NCBI GenBank assembly: GCA_007136055.1
Contig: SLHT01000158.1
Location: forward strand, 1 to 7,043
DNA: 7,043 bases
DNA from: Syntrophomonadaceae bacterium
GTDB taxonomy: Bacteria; Bacillota; Dethiobacteria; DTU022
Direction of reading: 5' to 3'
Of the stretch, positions 1 through 6,216 are shown one piece after another. The position numbers and the translations under genes were made by a program. Under the pieces are notes generated by a model. The model searched no databases, was not told the DNA's origin, and saw nothing but the letters and a program-made list of their open reading frames with translations. Each line of letters begins with the position of its first letter. Position 1 is the first letter of the stretch.

Positions 1-770
1 CCCTGACCCGCCTTTCCAATCAGCTCCAGAAAGCCAAGGAGCTGCGCGACAATATAAAATCGGCTTTATTTTACCCGATCATAGTCCTTGCTTTTGCTGT
101 AATAATTCTTTTTGGAATGCTTTTTTTTCTGGTGCCGATTTTTGTCAGTTTCTTCCCCCCGGATGTTGAGCTTCCTCTGCCGACACAAATTATTATCACT
201 GTCTCCGATTTAGTCAGAAATTACTGGTATATCTTTATCCCCCTGGTAATAGTACTGCTGCTTGGGATTCAAAAATACATAAAAAGTAAAAGTGGTAAAA
301 AACGTATTGACCGCCTAACTTTTCGGATGCCAATCTTTGGCTCATTAATCCAAAAAACTGTTATTGCCAGCTTTGCGCGGACTTTTTCAAGCATGCTGGC
401 CACAGGTATTCCGGTTGTGCAGGCTTTAGATGCTTCCGGAAAGGCCTCGGGACATACCCTGGTAATCGAAGCCTCCCAGCAGGCAGGAGAAATGATCCAG
501 GAGGGAAGCAGTGTATCGCAGCCGCTTGAGCAAAGTGGAGTTTTTCCGCCCATGGTCACCCATATGATTGCCGTTGGCGAAGAAACGGGGGATATTCCCG
601 AGATGATGGATAAGGTGGCAACCTTTTTTGAGGAAGAAGTTGCCACCATAACCAAGGGCCTGACATCGTTAATTGAGCCGCTGATGCTGGTAATGATTGG
701 AATATTAGTCGGGGGTATGCTTATTGCCCTCTACCTGCCAATCTTTACTGTTATTACACAAATTCAATAG
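1..770 (+). CDS. pilC: Type IV pilus inner-membrane platform protein PilC, 5'-truncated by the window edge
   Basis: PilC/GspF-family polytopic protein that forms the cytoplasmic-membrane platform on which the PilB ATPase drives pilin polymerisation. The frame is open from base 3, so the ATG at 117 is internal. About 255 residues are visible, roughly the C-terminal two thirds of the family length. The first visible stretch (LQKAKELRDNIKSALFYP) is the family's classic end of the first T2SSF domain leading into a membrane helix. A second hydrophobic helix follows (around YWYIFIPLVIVLLL), then the second T2SSF domain with FARTFSSMLATGIPVVQAL and the signature GEETGDIPEMM, and a final helix (IEPLMLVMIGILVGGMLIAL). 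It ends at TAG 768-770, 20 bases before pilM, so it is probably co-transcribed with it. The family assignment is secure; only the N-terminus is missing. Confidence 0.95.
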   Translation, partial: LTRLSNQLQKAKELRDNIKSALFYPIIVLAFAVIILFGMLFFLVPIFVSFFPPDVELPLPTQIIITVSDLVRNYWYIFIPLVIVLLLGIQKYIKSKSGKKRIDRLTFRMPIFGSLIQKTVIASFARTFSSMLATGIPVVQALDASGKASGHTLVIEASQQAGEMIQEGSSVSQPLEQSGVFPPMVTHMIAVGEETGDIPEMMDKVATFFEEEVATITKGLTSLIEPLMLVMIGILVGGMLIALYLPIFTVITQIQ

Positions 771-790
771 TTGCAGGGAGTTGCATCCTT

Positions 791-1810
791 TTGGCAAAGA
801 GTAGTGCACGAAGATCTGTTGGTCTGGAAGTCGATACCGGCTCTGTCCGTGCCGTTGAAATGGCAGGAAAAGCCGGGGCGCCAAAACTAGTTACTTTAGG
901 CAGTATTACCCTGCCAGAAGAAGCGGTAAATGAAGGCCTGGTTATGCAGCCAAAGGTGGTTGGCGCTGCTTTAAAAGAACTCTGGTCCAGGGCAGGTTTG
1001 AAAGAACGCAGCGTTTTGCTGGGGGTTTCTAACCAGGGGGTTCTTGTGCGCTATATAACCATCCCAAAAGTATCTTCAGATAAGCTTAAAAATGCTGTCA
1101 TATTCCAGGCACAGGAACAACTACCGATAGCCTTAAACAGCGTAGTTTTAGATTACCTTGTCCTTGGTGAAATTGAAGGATCCGGTGAAGCACCTGTGGA
1201 ATTAGAGATACTTTTAGTGGCAGCCCGGTTGGATATGATCAACAATTACATGGAAGCGCTGTCGGAAGCAAACCTGGAAGCTCTTGATATTGATGTATCT
1301 AGTATGGCCATGCTTCAATTGCTGCCCCAGAAATTAATGAATATGACAGTAGCCCTGGTTAATATCGCTAACGGTTTAAACAGCATTTTAATTTCAAATA
1401 AAGGAAAGCCCTACCTGGCCCGCCTCGGTATGGTTAAAATTGATGACCTGGCAGAAGGCCTGGGCTGCTCGTTAGACGAGGTCTTTAGCAGCCGCCTTTA
1501 CAAGAAAGAAGAATCAAGCCGGTTGCTGGAAAGCTGGGTTAACAGGTTGGCCTCAGAAGTGCGCTCATCTATTACCTACTACCAGGATCAAACTCATCTA
1601 TCCAGGGTAGAAGGCGTCCTGCTTAGTGGAAGAGGGGCTCTTTTTGGTAGCATGCCGGCTATGATTGAAAATTACCTTAACATGCCTGTGCGGATATTTA
1701 ATCCTCTCAAAGAATATAATCCCGCTCAGCGAAATATGCTTCATACTGACCAGGAAGCCGTAGAATATACAATCAGCGCCGGTCTGGCCTGCAGGGGTTT
1801 GGAGGGATAA
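791..1810 (+). CDS. pilM: Type IV pilus assembly protein PilM (actin-like)
   Basis: Cytoplasmic actin/FtsA-fold protein that binds the N-terminal peptide of PilN and connects the alignment subcomplex to the PilB/PilC motor. It is 339 residues, normal for the family. It begins with a phosphate-1-like motif (GLEVDTGSVRAVE, residues 11-23), followed by the typical VRYITIPKV...FQAQEQLPI block (87-113) and the LDY motif near 120. A phosphate-2-like motif lies at about 188-201 (ALVNIANGLNSILI) and an adenosine-type motif at 277-284 (LLSGRGAL). Several canonical ATP-site residues differ: Asp to Glu and Asp to Asn in the phosphate motifs, and GRG where GGG is usual. The start is TTG at 791, with GGGAG at 776-780 ten bases upstream; no nearer in-frame ATG fits the conserved N-terminus. 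The stop lies 4 bases before pilN, so translation is probably coupled. Confidence 0.93.
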   Translation: MAKSSARRSVGLEVDTGSVRAVEMAGKAGAPKLVTLGSITLPEEAVNEGLVMQPKVVGAALKELWSRAGLKERSVLLGVSNQGVLVRYITIPKVSSDKLKNAVIFQAQEQLPIALNSVVLDYLVLGEIEGSGEAPVELEILLVAARLDMINNYMEALSEANLEALDIDVSSMAMLQLLPQKLMNMTVALVNIANGLNSILISNKGKPYLARLGMVKIDDLAEGLGCSLDEVFSSRLYKKEESSRLLESWVNRLASEVRSSITYYQDQTHLSRVEGVLLSGRGALFGSMPAMIENYLNMPVRIFNPLKEYNPAQRNMLHTDQEAVEYTISAGLACRGLEG

Positions 1811-1814
1811 TATT

Positions 1815-2471
1815 TTGGAATATGTCAGCTTACTGCCTCCTGAAATTAAAGCGAAAAGAACTGCGCAGCAAAGATACAGTGTCATAGTTCGCGTGCTTCT
1901 GATCCTGCTGCTACTTGTGGCCGTAACTAATGCTTTTTTGATGGTCAGCTCAATATTTGTCCGCCAGGATCTTGGTTCGCTGGAGAGCGAAAGGGAAAGT
2001 TTGGAGCAACAGGCTGCTGCCCTCGCCGAGTATCAAGATCTATATAACCGGCTTACGGCCAGGGAAAACATGGTTGGCGAAGCGATGGGCACCGTTCCCC
2101 CTTGGAGCGGGTTGCTACGAGAGGCCAGCCGGGCATTGCAGGCCGGAACCTGGCTGTCAACGTTAAATTTAAGTTATGCAGACGATAGCGGTGACTTTAC
2201 AATGAACGGTTGGGCTTATAACCACAGCGGTGTAGCTGCCATGCTGGACCAGCTTTACACTATTGACCAACTTGCTCAAGTCCAGGTCAGCTCGTCAACT
2301 GATATAGATTACCAGGGCATGGAGGCTGTCCAGTTCCAGGTTAATGGACAAATTCTTACCGGGCCTGCCTTCATACTTGATGAAGAAGATGACCAGAATA
2401 ACCAGGTTGATCAAGATGAACAAGAAGAAGCAGCAGATCAAAATGGTCAGGTCAATCAAGGTGGTGAATAA
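1815..2471 (+). CDS. pilN: Type IV pilus alignment protein PilN
   Basis: Bitopic inner-membrane protein that pairs with PilO and docks PilM. It is 218 residues. The N-terminal cytoplasmic peptide VSLLPPEIK (4-12) matches the conserved PilM-binding LLP motif. One membrane helix spans about 24-48 (VIVRVLLILLLLVAVTNAFL...), followed by a coiled coil at about 52-85 and a small ferredoxin-like domain to about 182. The last 30 residues (189-218) form an Asp/Glu/Gln/Asn-rich tail unlike the rest of the protein. The start is TTG at 1815; its Shine-Dalgarno GGAGGG (1801-1806) lies inside the end of pilM, 8 bases upstream. The stop is two bases before the pilO ATG. Sequence conservation in PilN is low, so the call rests on the LLP motif, the topology and the place between pilM and pilO. 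Confidence 0.92.
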   Translation: MEYVSLLPPEIKAKRTAQQRYSVIVRVLLILLLLVAVTNAFLMVSSIFVRQDLGSLESERESLEQQAAALAEYQDLYNRLTARENMVGEAMGTVPPWSGLLREASRALQAGTWLSTLNLSYADDSGDFTMNGWAYNHSGVAAMLDQLYTIDQLAQVQVSSSTDIDYQGMEAVQFQVNGQILTGPAFILDEEDDQNNQVDQDEQEEAADQNGQVNQGGE

Positions 2472-2473
2472 AG

Positions 2474-3025
2474 ATGGCTACCGGTTCGGCTAAACCGCGA
2501 AAAGAAATAGCAGTTATGGCATTGGTTGCCCTATTACTGCTTTTTGCCATTGTGCTTGCCGTAATGCAGTTCAATAACCTGCGTGATTTAAGGGCCTTAG
2601 TGGAAGAAGAGAAAATGGCTGTTACGCAGGCCAGGGCTACTCTTAACCAGAGGCTGGAACACAGGGATAATGTAGCTGAGTACGAAGAGAGAATAAGAGT
2701 GCTTCAATTACTGATCCCGCAAGCTCCCCGGGAAGACCAGGTCTTGAGTTACTTTGATTTCCTGTCCGCCGAGCATGAGCTTAATGTGCAGCAGATCAGT
2801 TTTGGCGGAAGAGAAGAAAATGCAGAAGCCGGTTACGTCAGGATGCCCCTGACGATTACAATTGAAGGCCGTTATCAGAACCTGGTCAACTTTTTAGCTC
2901 ATCTTTACGACGGGGATCGGGCAGTGCGTGTTGATAGTGTAGCAATGACTTTGGCTGAAACACCTGGGGCGCAGGCTAATATCAGGGTTAGTATTTCTGC
3001 CGGCGTTTTTTACAGTTCAAATTGA
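2474..3025 (+). CDS. pilO: Type IV pilus alignment protein PilO
   Basis: Partner of PilN in the membrane alignment subcomplex, with its globular domain outside the membrane. It is 183 residues. There is a short basic cytoplasmic tail (1-14), one membrane helix at about 15-32 (MALVALLLLFAIVLAVMQ), a coiled coil at about 35-75 and a ferredoxin-like domain at about 82-181. The domain includes YVRMPLTITIEGRY (121-134) and DRAVRVDSVAMT (148-159), motifs of the PilO family. The ATG at 2474 follows the pilN stop by two bases, and AAGGTGG just upstream serves as ribosome binding site, so pilN and pilO are translationally linked. The part after the membrane helix is clearly homologous to the C-terminal half of the gene at 4934-5992. 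Confidence 0.92.
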   Translation: MATGSAKPRKEIAVMALVALLLLFAIVLAVMQFNNLRDLRALVEEEKMAVTQARATLNQRLEHRDNVAEYEERIRVLQLLIPQAPREDQVLSYFDFLSAEHELNVQQISFGGREENAEAGYVRMPLTITIEGRYQNLVNFLAHLYDGDRAVRVDSVAMTLAETPGAQANIRVSISAGVFYSSN

Positions 3026-3083
3026 AAGTGTTTTGAAGCTGTCAGTTATCATCAGCAGGTATTTATTTAACAGTTAACATATA

Positions 3084-3089
3084 GAGGAG
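3084..3089 (+). promoter_or_regulatory. Ribosome binding site of pilB, deciding between two ATG codons
   Basis: GAGGAG lies three bases before the ATG at 3093 and six before the adjacent in-frame ATG at 3096. Six is closer to normal spacing, so translation probably starts at the second ATG and the protein is 569 rather than 570 residues. Confidence 0.6.
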
Positions 3090-3092
3090 TTT

Positions 3093-4805
3093 ATGATGGA
3101 AACACGTCAGATCAGCAGCAGCTTAAAAAAAGTTGGAAACATTTTAATAGAAAACGGGTCTATTACGCGGGAACAGCTTAAAAAAGCTGTCGAGATGCAA
3201 AAAACTGCCGCGACCAATGGTTTAAAAAAACCGCTGGGTAAAGCTTTAGTCGAGCTTGGGTACACGACAGAGGAAAATGTGACCAGGGCGCTGGCAGCTT
3301 CTGCAGGGGTAGAATATGTTTCACTTGAAAAATATAGTTTGGATAACACCGCAGCTTCCCTTATTGAACCTGATTCAGCGAGGCGCTACCGTTCCCTGCC
3401 AATCGGCTTCAAAGATGACCAGCTCGTGGTGGCAATGTCCGATCCCAATGATATCCTGGCTATAGACGATATCCGCCTGATAACCGGCTACGAGCTCAAG
3501 CCGGTATGTGTTGCAGAAAGCGAACTCAAAGCTGCTATTGATAATTACTCCCGGTCCAGCAACATCATGGAAGATGAAGCAGAAAGCAGGGATGATGAAC
3601 CGTCTTTAGAAACCGATGAGGTCAAGGTTGTCGATGCAGGCAAGCCGGCAGTTAAGCTGGCAAACATGATCTTTATACAGGCAGTTCGTGACGGGGCCAG
3701 TGATATTCATATTGAACCCCAGGAAAGAACCCTGCGCATCCGTTTTCGCATCGACGGTGTTCTTCATGAAGTTATGAATCCGCCCTACCGGCTATATCCT
3801 CCCCTGATTTCAAGGCTCAAGGTTATGGCCAACATGGATATTGCAAACCGCCGTATTCCCCAGGACGGCAGGATATCGCTTAAAGTTGATCAAAAGTCGA
3901 TCGATTTCAGGGTTGCCTCTCTGCCTGCTTCTCATGGCGAAAAACTGACCCTGCGTTTGCTTGATCGCAGTGCGTCAATTATTACTTTGCCCGAATTGGG
4001 TTTTCCGGAAAACAAGCTTAAATTATTCCGAAAAATGATCAATACACCACACGGCTGCGTTCTTGTCACCGGGCCTACAGGCAGCGGTAAAACGACAACC
4101 CTTTATGCTGCCCTGGCCGAGCTTAACCAGGTTGAAAAACATATCATTACTGTCGAAGACCCGGTCGAGTACCGGCTGGTCGGCATTAACCAGGTCCATG
4201 TCAACAAGCAGGCCGGGTTAACTTTTGCATCTGGTTTGCGTTCTATCCTCCGAAATGATCCCGATATTATCATGGTTGGCGAGATCAGGGACCGGGAGAC
4301 GGCGCGAATTGCTGTTGAATCCGCCCTCACCGGCCACCTGGTGCTTTCGACCCTGCACACCAATGATGCTGCCGGGGCGGTAACCCGTTTGGCTGAAATG
4401 GATGTTGAACCTTATCTTACGGCATCTTCAGTAATCGCCGTTTTGGCTCAGCGCCTGGTCAGGTTGCTCTGTACCCAGTGCCGCGAAGAATACATAATCA
4501 GCAGGGATGAGGTCTTGTCATCAGCACCGGATTTTCCGCTTTCTAAAAACGAATCCAAGATAAAGCTTTATAAACCTGTGGGCTGCCTGCGCTGCAGCAA
4601 GACCGGCTACAAGGGGCGGATAGGTATTTACGAACTCTTAATCGTCAGTGATAAAATAAAGCATCTTGCCCTTAAACAAGGCACTACCGGCGAAATTGCC
4701 GCGCAGGCTGTCTCCGAAGGGATGACCACCCTGCAGCAGGATGGCTTTCTTAAGGTCAAAAAGGGCCAAACATCTTTTGAAGAAACCCTGCGCGTGCTGG
4801 CTTAA
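3093..4805 (+). CDS. pilB: Type IV pilus extension ATPase PilB (GspE/PulE family) with MshEN-like N-domain
   Basis: Hexameric cytoplasmic ATPase that powers pilus extension from the PilC platform. It is 570 residues from the first ATG; the ATG at 3096 is better spaced from the ribosome binding site. The N-terminal domain (about 10-155) has two repeats of the MshEN type: KVGNILIENGSITREQLKKAVEMQ-like at 13-36, and a weaker copy at 47-70. A charged linker (about 155-178) leads to the ATPase core. The core has Walker A GPTGSGKTT (327-335), an Asp box around VEDPVEY (354-360), Walker B DPDIIMVGEIRD (389-400) and a His box TGHLVLSTLHTNDA (413-426). The zinc-site cysteines are present as CTQC (460-463) and CLRC (498-501), typical of PilB rather than the retraction ATPase PilT. 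It lies 67 bases after pilO, with no clear terminator between them. No pilT, pilin or prepilin peptidase gene is visible here. Confidence 0.96.
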   Translation: MMETRQISSSLKKVGNILIENGSITREQLKKAVEMQKTAATNGLKKPLGKALVELGYTTEENVTRALAASAGVEYVSLEKYSLDNTAASLIEPDSARRYRSLPIGFKDDQLVVAMSDPNDILAIDDIRLITGYELKPVCVAESELKAAIDNYSRSSNIMEDEAESRDDEPSLETDEVKVVDAGKPAVKLANMIFIQAVRDGASDIHIEPQERTLRIRFRIDGVLHEVMNPPYRLYPPLISRLKVMANMDIANRRIPQDGRISLKVDQKSIDFRVASLPASHGEKLTLRLLDRSASIITLPELGFPENKLKLFRKMINTPHGCVLVTGPTGSGKTTTLYAALAELNQVEKHIITVEDPVEYRLVGINQVHVNKQAGLTFASGLRSILRNDPDIIMVGEIRDRETARIAVESALTGHLVLSTLHTNDAAGAVTRLAEMDVEPYLTASSVIAVLAQRLVRLLCTQCREEYIISRDEVLSSAPDFPLSKNESKIKLYKPVGCLRCSKTGYKGRIGIYELLIVSDKIKHLALKQGTTGEIAAQAVSEGMTTLQQDGFLKVKKGQTSFEETLRVLA

Positions 4806-4871
4806 TAAAGAGGCTTAATTTTAACAGGAAGGAAAAAGCAAAAGACCGCAATTAGATTCAGGCAATAGACC

Positions 4872-4900
4872 CCTTAAAACAATTTAAAGGTTTCTACCTT
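4872..4900 (+). other. Weak overlapping hairpins between pilB and the fusion gene
   Basis: CCTTAAAA (4872-4879) can pair with TTTAAAGG (4883-4890) across a 3-base loop with one A-A mismatch. Alternatively AAGGT (4887-4891) can pair with ACCTT (4896-4900). The two hairpins share bases and exclude each other. They are AT-rich and lack a proper T-run, so they are at best a weak terminator or leader structure. I saw no convincing sigma-A promoter in the 128-base gap at 4806-4933, so whether the next gene is read from the pil operon is open. Confidence 0.25.
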
Positions 4901-4933
4901 GTGGAGTAAGTAAATGTAGGGAGGAATGGCCAA

Positions 4934-5992
4934 ATGAGCGCCGAAAGAAATGAAAGTGAACAGCCGGCTCTTGAGGTTGCAGTTCAGGAATATCTTGAAA
5001 ACGGCAGCTCTGAGTCGAAAGAAGTTGTTTTAGCGCTCGGCAGGGAATTGTCAAATTACTATGCCAGTTTATACAGCCCCGGTATTGTTGATGTAACCTT
5101 AAAAGAGGCTGCCAGGAAAGGGTATTTAATGGCCTTAAAGCGTTACGATTCCTCTAAAGGGGTATCATTTAGTTATTATGCTTCGCACTGTATAATTAAT
5201 CAAATCAGGGAGGTGTTAAGAGCCAGGGATTTATTTAAAGTGCCTGGCTGGCTGAAAAATCTGCAGGACGATGTTCTGAATGCTACTGAAGAATTATCCC
5301 TTAAAAAGGCTTACCTGCCTTCTCTGGAGGATATAGCCGCTAAAGCAAATATTGCAGAGCAGGGTATTACCGAAGCAATGCAGGCGGGAACTGTTCCTAT
5401 GCAGGAAATAAATATTTCAGCTATAAAAAGCCTGCGCCTGGAAACTTTAAAAATGCCAATAGAAGATGTAATTACTATTCGCAAATCAATAGACCGTTTA
5501 ACTGATATTCAAAAGAAATTCCTTTCCTTAATTTCAGAAAATATACGTGAATTAAAATTGGCCATAAAAGAAGAAGAATCAGCCCTGACCGAGACCCAGG
5601 CTAAGCATATGAGGATTGCAGAAGACTGCAGTGACCCTGAACAATTTACTGAGCTTGCAAGCTCATATGTTATAGCTTTCCCCTACCGGTATAACGAGGA
5701 AGAAATCAAACGCTATTTTGAGGTTCTCTCTGACGAGTTCGGTTTGTGTCTTTTAAAAGTTAAGTGTATCGGAAAACCGGAGCAGGATGGGGAAAGATAT
5801 GTTAAAATTCCTTTAGATATCCAGTTCGATGGACGCTACAGGGGTATACTGCAGCTTCTCGACTACCTGCGTAATTCAGAAAAAGCGGTCCGCGTCGGGC
5901 GGGTTAACATTACCCGTAGTGAAAAAATACCGGCCAGGATCAGCGCATCTGTTATTGTCAATACCTATTATGATGAAAATGTTGCGAACTGA
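4934..5992 (+). CDS. Sigma factor (regions 2, 3, partial 4) fused to a PilO coiled-coil and globular domain
   Basis: Residues 1-200 are a group 3 sigma factor. They contain region 2 with YYASLYSPG (42-50) and FSYYASHCIINQIR (79-92), region 3 with NATEEL (116-121) and PSLEDIAAKANIAEQGI (129-145), and the first helix of region 4 (DIQKKFLSLI, 191-200). By hand alignment about 98 of residues 11-200 are identical to the sigma factor at 6217-6927, with no gap. The match stops at residue 200, before the helix-turn-helix of region 4.2. From N203 the protein instead follows PilO (2474-3025) from its residue 35, without a gap to about residue 329 and then with a two-residue gap. About 36 of 128 positions are identical, including YVKIPL (289-294), DGRY (299-302) and AVRV (318-321). 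No membrane helix or signal peptide is present, so the product should be cytosolic. Start: ATG 4934 with GGGAGG at 4919-4924. The function is unknown. It may bind core polymerase without reading a -35 box and may contact PilN/PilO or its sigma paralogue; that is inference. Confidence 0.88.
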   Translation: MSAERNESEQPALEVAVQEYLENGSSESKEVVLALGRELSNYYASLYSPGIVDVTLKEAARKGYLMALKRYDSSKGVSFSYYASHCIINQIREVLRARDLFKVPGWLKNLQDDVLNATEELSLKKAYLPSLEDIAAKANIAEQGITEAMQAGTVPMQEINISAIKSLRLETLKMPIEDVITIRKSIDRLTDIQKKFLSLISENIRELKLAIKEEESALTETQAKHMRIAEDCSDPEQFTELASSYVIAFPYRYNEEEIKRYFEVLSDEFGLCLLKVKCIGKPEQDGERYVKIPLDIQFDGRYRGILQLLDYLRNSEKAVRVGRVNITRSEKIPARISASVIVNTYYDENVAN

Positions 5993-6024
5993 GCATCAAT
6001 AATAATAATATTCTTATAAATTGC

Positions 6025-6053
6025 TTGACTATATAAGGTATTTGCTGCATAAT
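6025..6053 (+). promoter_or_regulatory. Sigma-A-type promoter of the riboswitch leader
   Basis: The -35 box TTGACT (6025-6030) and -10 box CATAAT (6048-6053) are separated by exactly 17 bases. Transcription would start near 6060-6061, immediately before the aptamer. This gives the downstream sigma gene its own housekeeping promoter, separate from the pil operon. The flanking DNA is AT-rich, including a short AAT repeat at 5998-6010. Confidence 0.75.
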
Positions 6054-6060
6054 GGAGTTA

Positions 6061-6157
6061 GTGAACCGCTTAAAGGCTAAGCCATCGAAAGATGGCGGCG
6101 CAAAACTAAAGGGGCTAAAGGCATAAAACCTTGCCAATGCCAGCCAGTTGCCGGTCC
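6061..6157 (+). ncRNA. Cyclic-di-GMP-I (GEMM-I) riboswitch aptamer
   Basis: The aptamer matches the GEMM-I layout: AAAGGCTAAGCC (6072-6083) leads into a perfect 6-bp stem GCCATC/GATGGC (6081-6086 and 6091-6096) capped by a GAAA tetraloop. Next come the conserved-type joint GGCGCAAAACT (6097-6107), a second arm (GGGGCTAAAGG ... CCTTGCC) and the 3' signature ATGCCAGCCAGTTGCC (6137-6152). A closing stem can form between ACCG (6065-6068) and CGGT (6152-6155). The class binds c-di-GMP; a subset (GEMM-Ib) prefers cyclic AMP-GMP, and I cannot settle that by eye. It sits between a promoter and an intrinsic terminator ahead of a sigma factor gene, so it most likely controls transcription elongation. 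Confidence 0.86.
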
Positions 6158-6172
6158 GGGGAATAGAATCAG

Positions 6173-6200
6173 AAACCCCGCCTGCAGCAGGCGGGGTTTT
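6173..6200 (+). terminator. Intrinsic terminator of the riboswitch expression platform
   Basis: CCCCGCCTGC (6176-6185) and GCAGGCGGGG (6187-6196) form a GC-rich hairpin, extended by AAA/TTT and followed by TTTT (6197-6200). It ends 16 bases before the sigma gene start codon and just before its ribosome binding site (GGAG 6206-6209). The T-run is short. A competing pairing is possible: CGGGG (6157-6161) with CCCCG (6176-6180), plus GG (6153-6154) with CC (6181-6182). This antiterminator would use bases of the closing aptamer stem, the usual arrangement for a riboswitch. Confidence 0.8.
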
Positions 6201-6216
6201 ATGATGGAGAATAACA

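Noticed and set aside
269..655. Open frame on the - strand opposite pilC (similar ones opposite pilB and the last sigma gene)
   Set aside because: They lie wholly opposite well-supported genes, show no recognisable domains, and have low-complexity serine-rich products typical of antisense reading.
117..770. A short complete PilC starting at ATG 117
   Set aside because: The frame is open to the left edge and the codons from base 3 encode conserved PilC sequence, so this ATG is internal.
1957..2166. Short + strand open frame inside pilN in another frame
   Set aside because: It is fully contained in pilN, has no ribosome binding site of note, and its product has no recognisable feature.
3026..3092. 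Internal promoter between pilO and pilB
   Set aside because: TTGAAG and nearby TA-rich hexamers do not have acceptable spacing, and no terminator separates the genes, so read-through is the simpler view.
4806..4933. A second GEMM-type riboswitch ahead of the fusion gene
   Set aside because: No GAAA-capped stem, no GCAAA joint and no CAGCC...TTGCC signature is present; only weak AT-rich hairpins.
4934..5992. The sigma-PilO fusion as an assembly or sequencing artefact
   Set aside because: The joint contains no homopolymer, the frame is open across it, and both halves differ strongly from the local pilO and sigma genes. A chimera made from local sequence would be near-identical to its sources.
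5998..6010. AAT trinucleotide repeat as a functional element
   Set aside because: Only about four units in an AT-rich promoter-upstream region; too short to claim more than chance.
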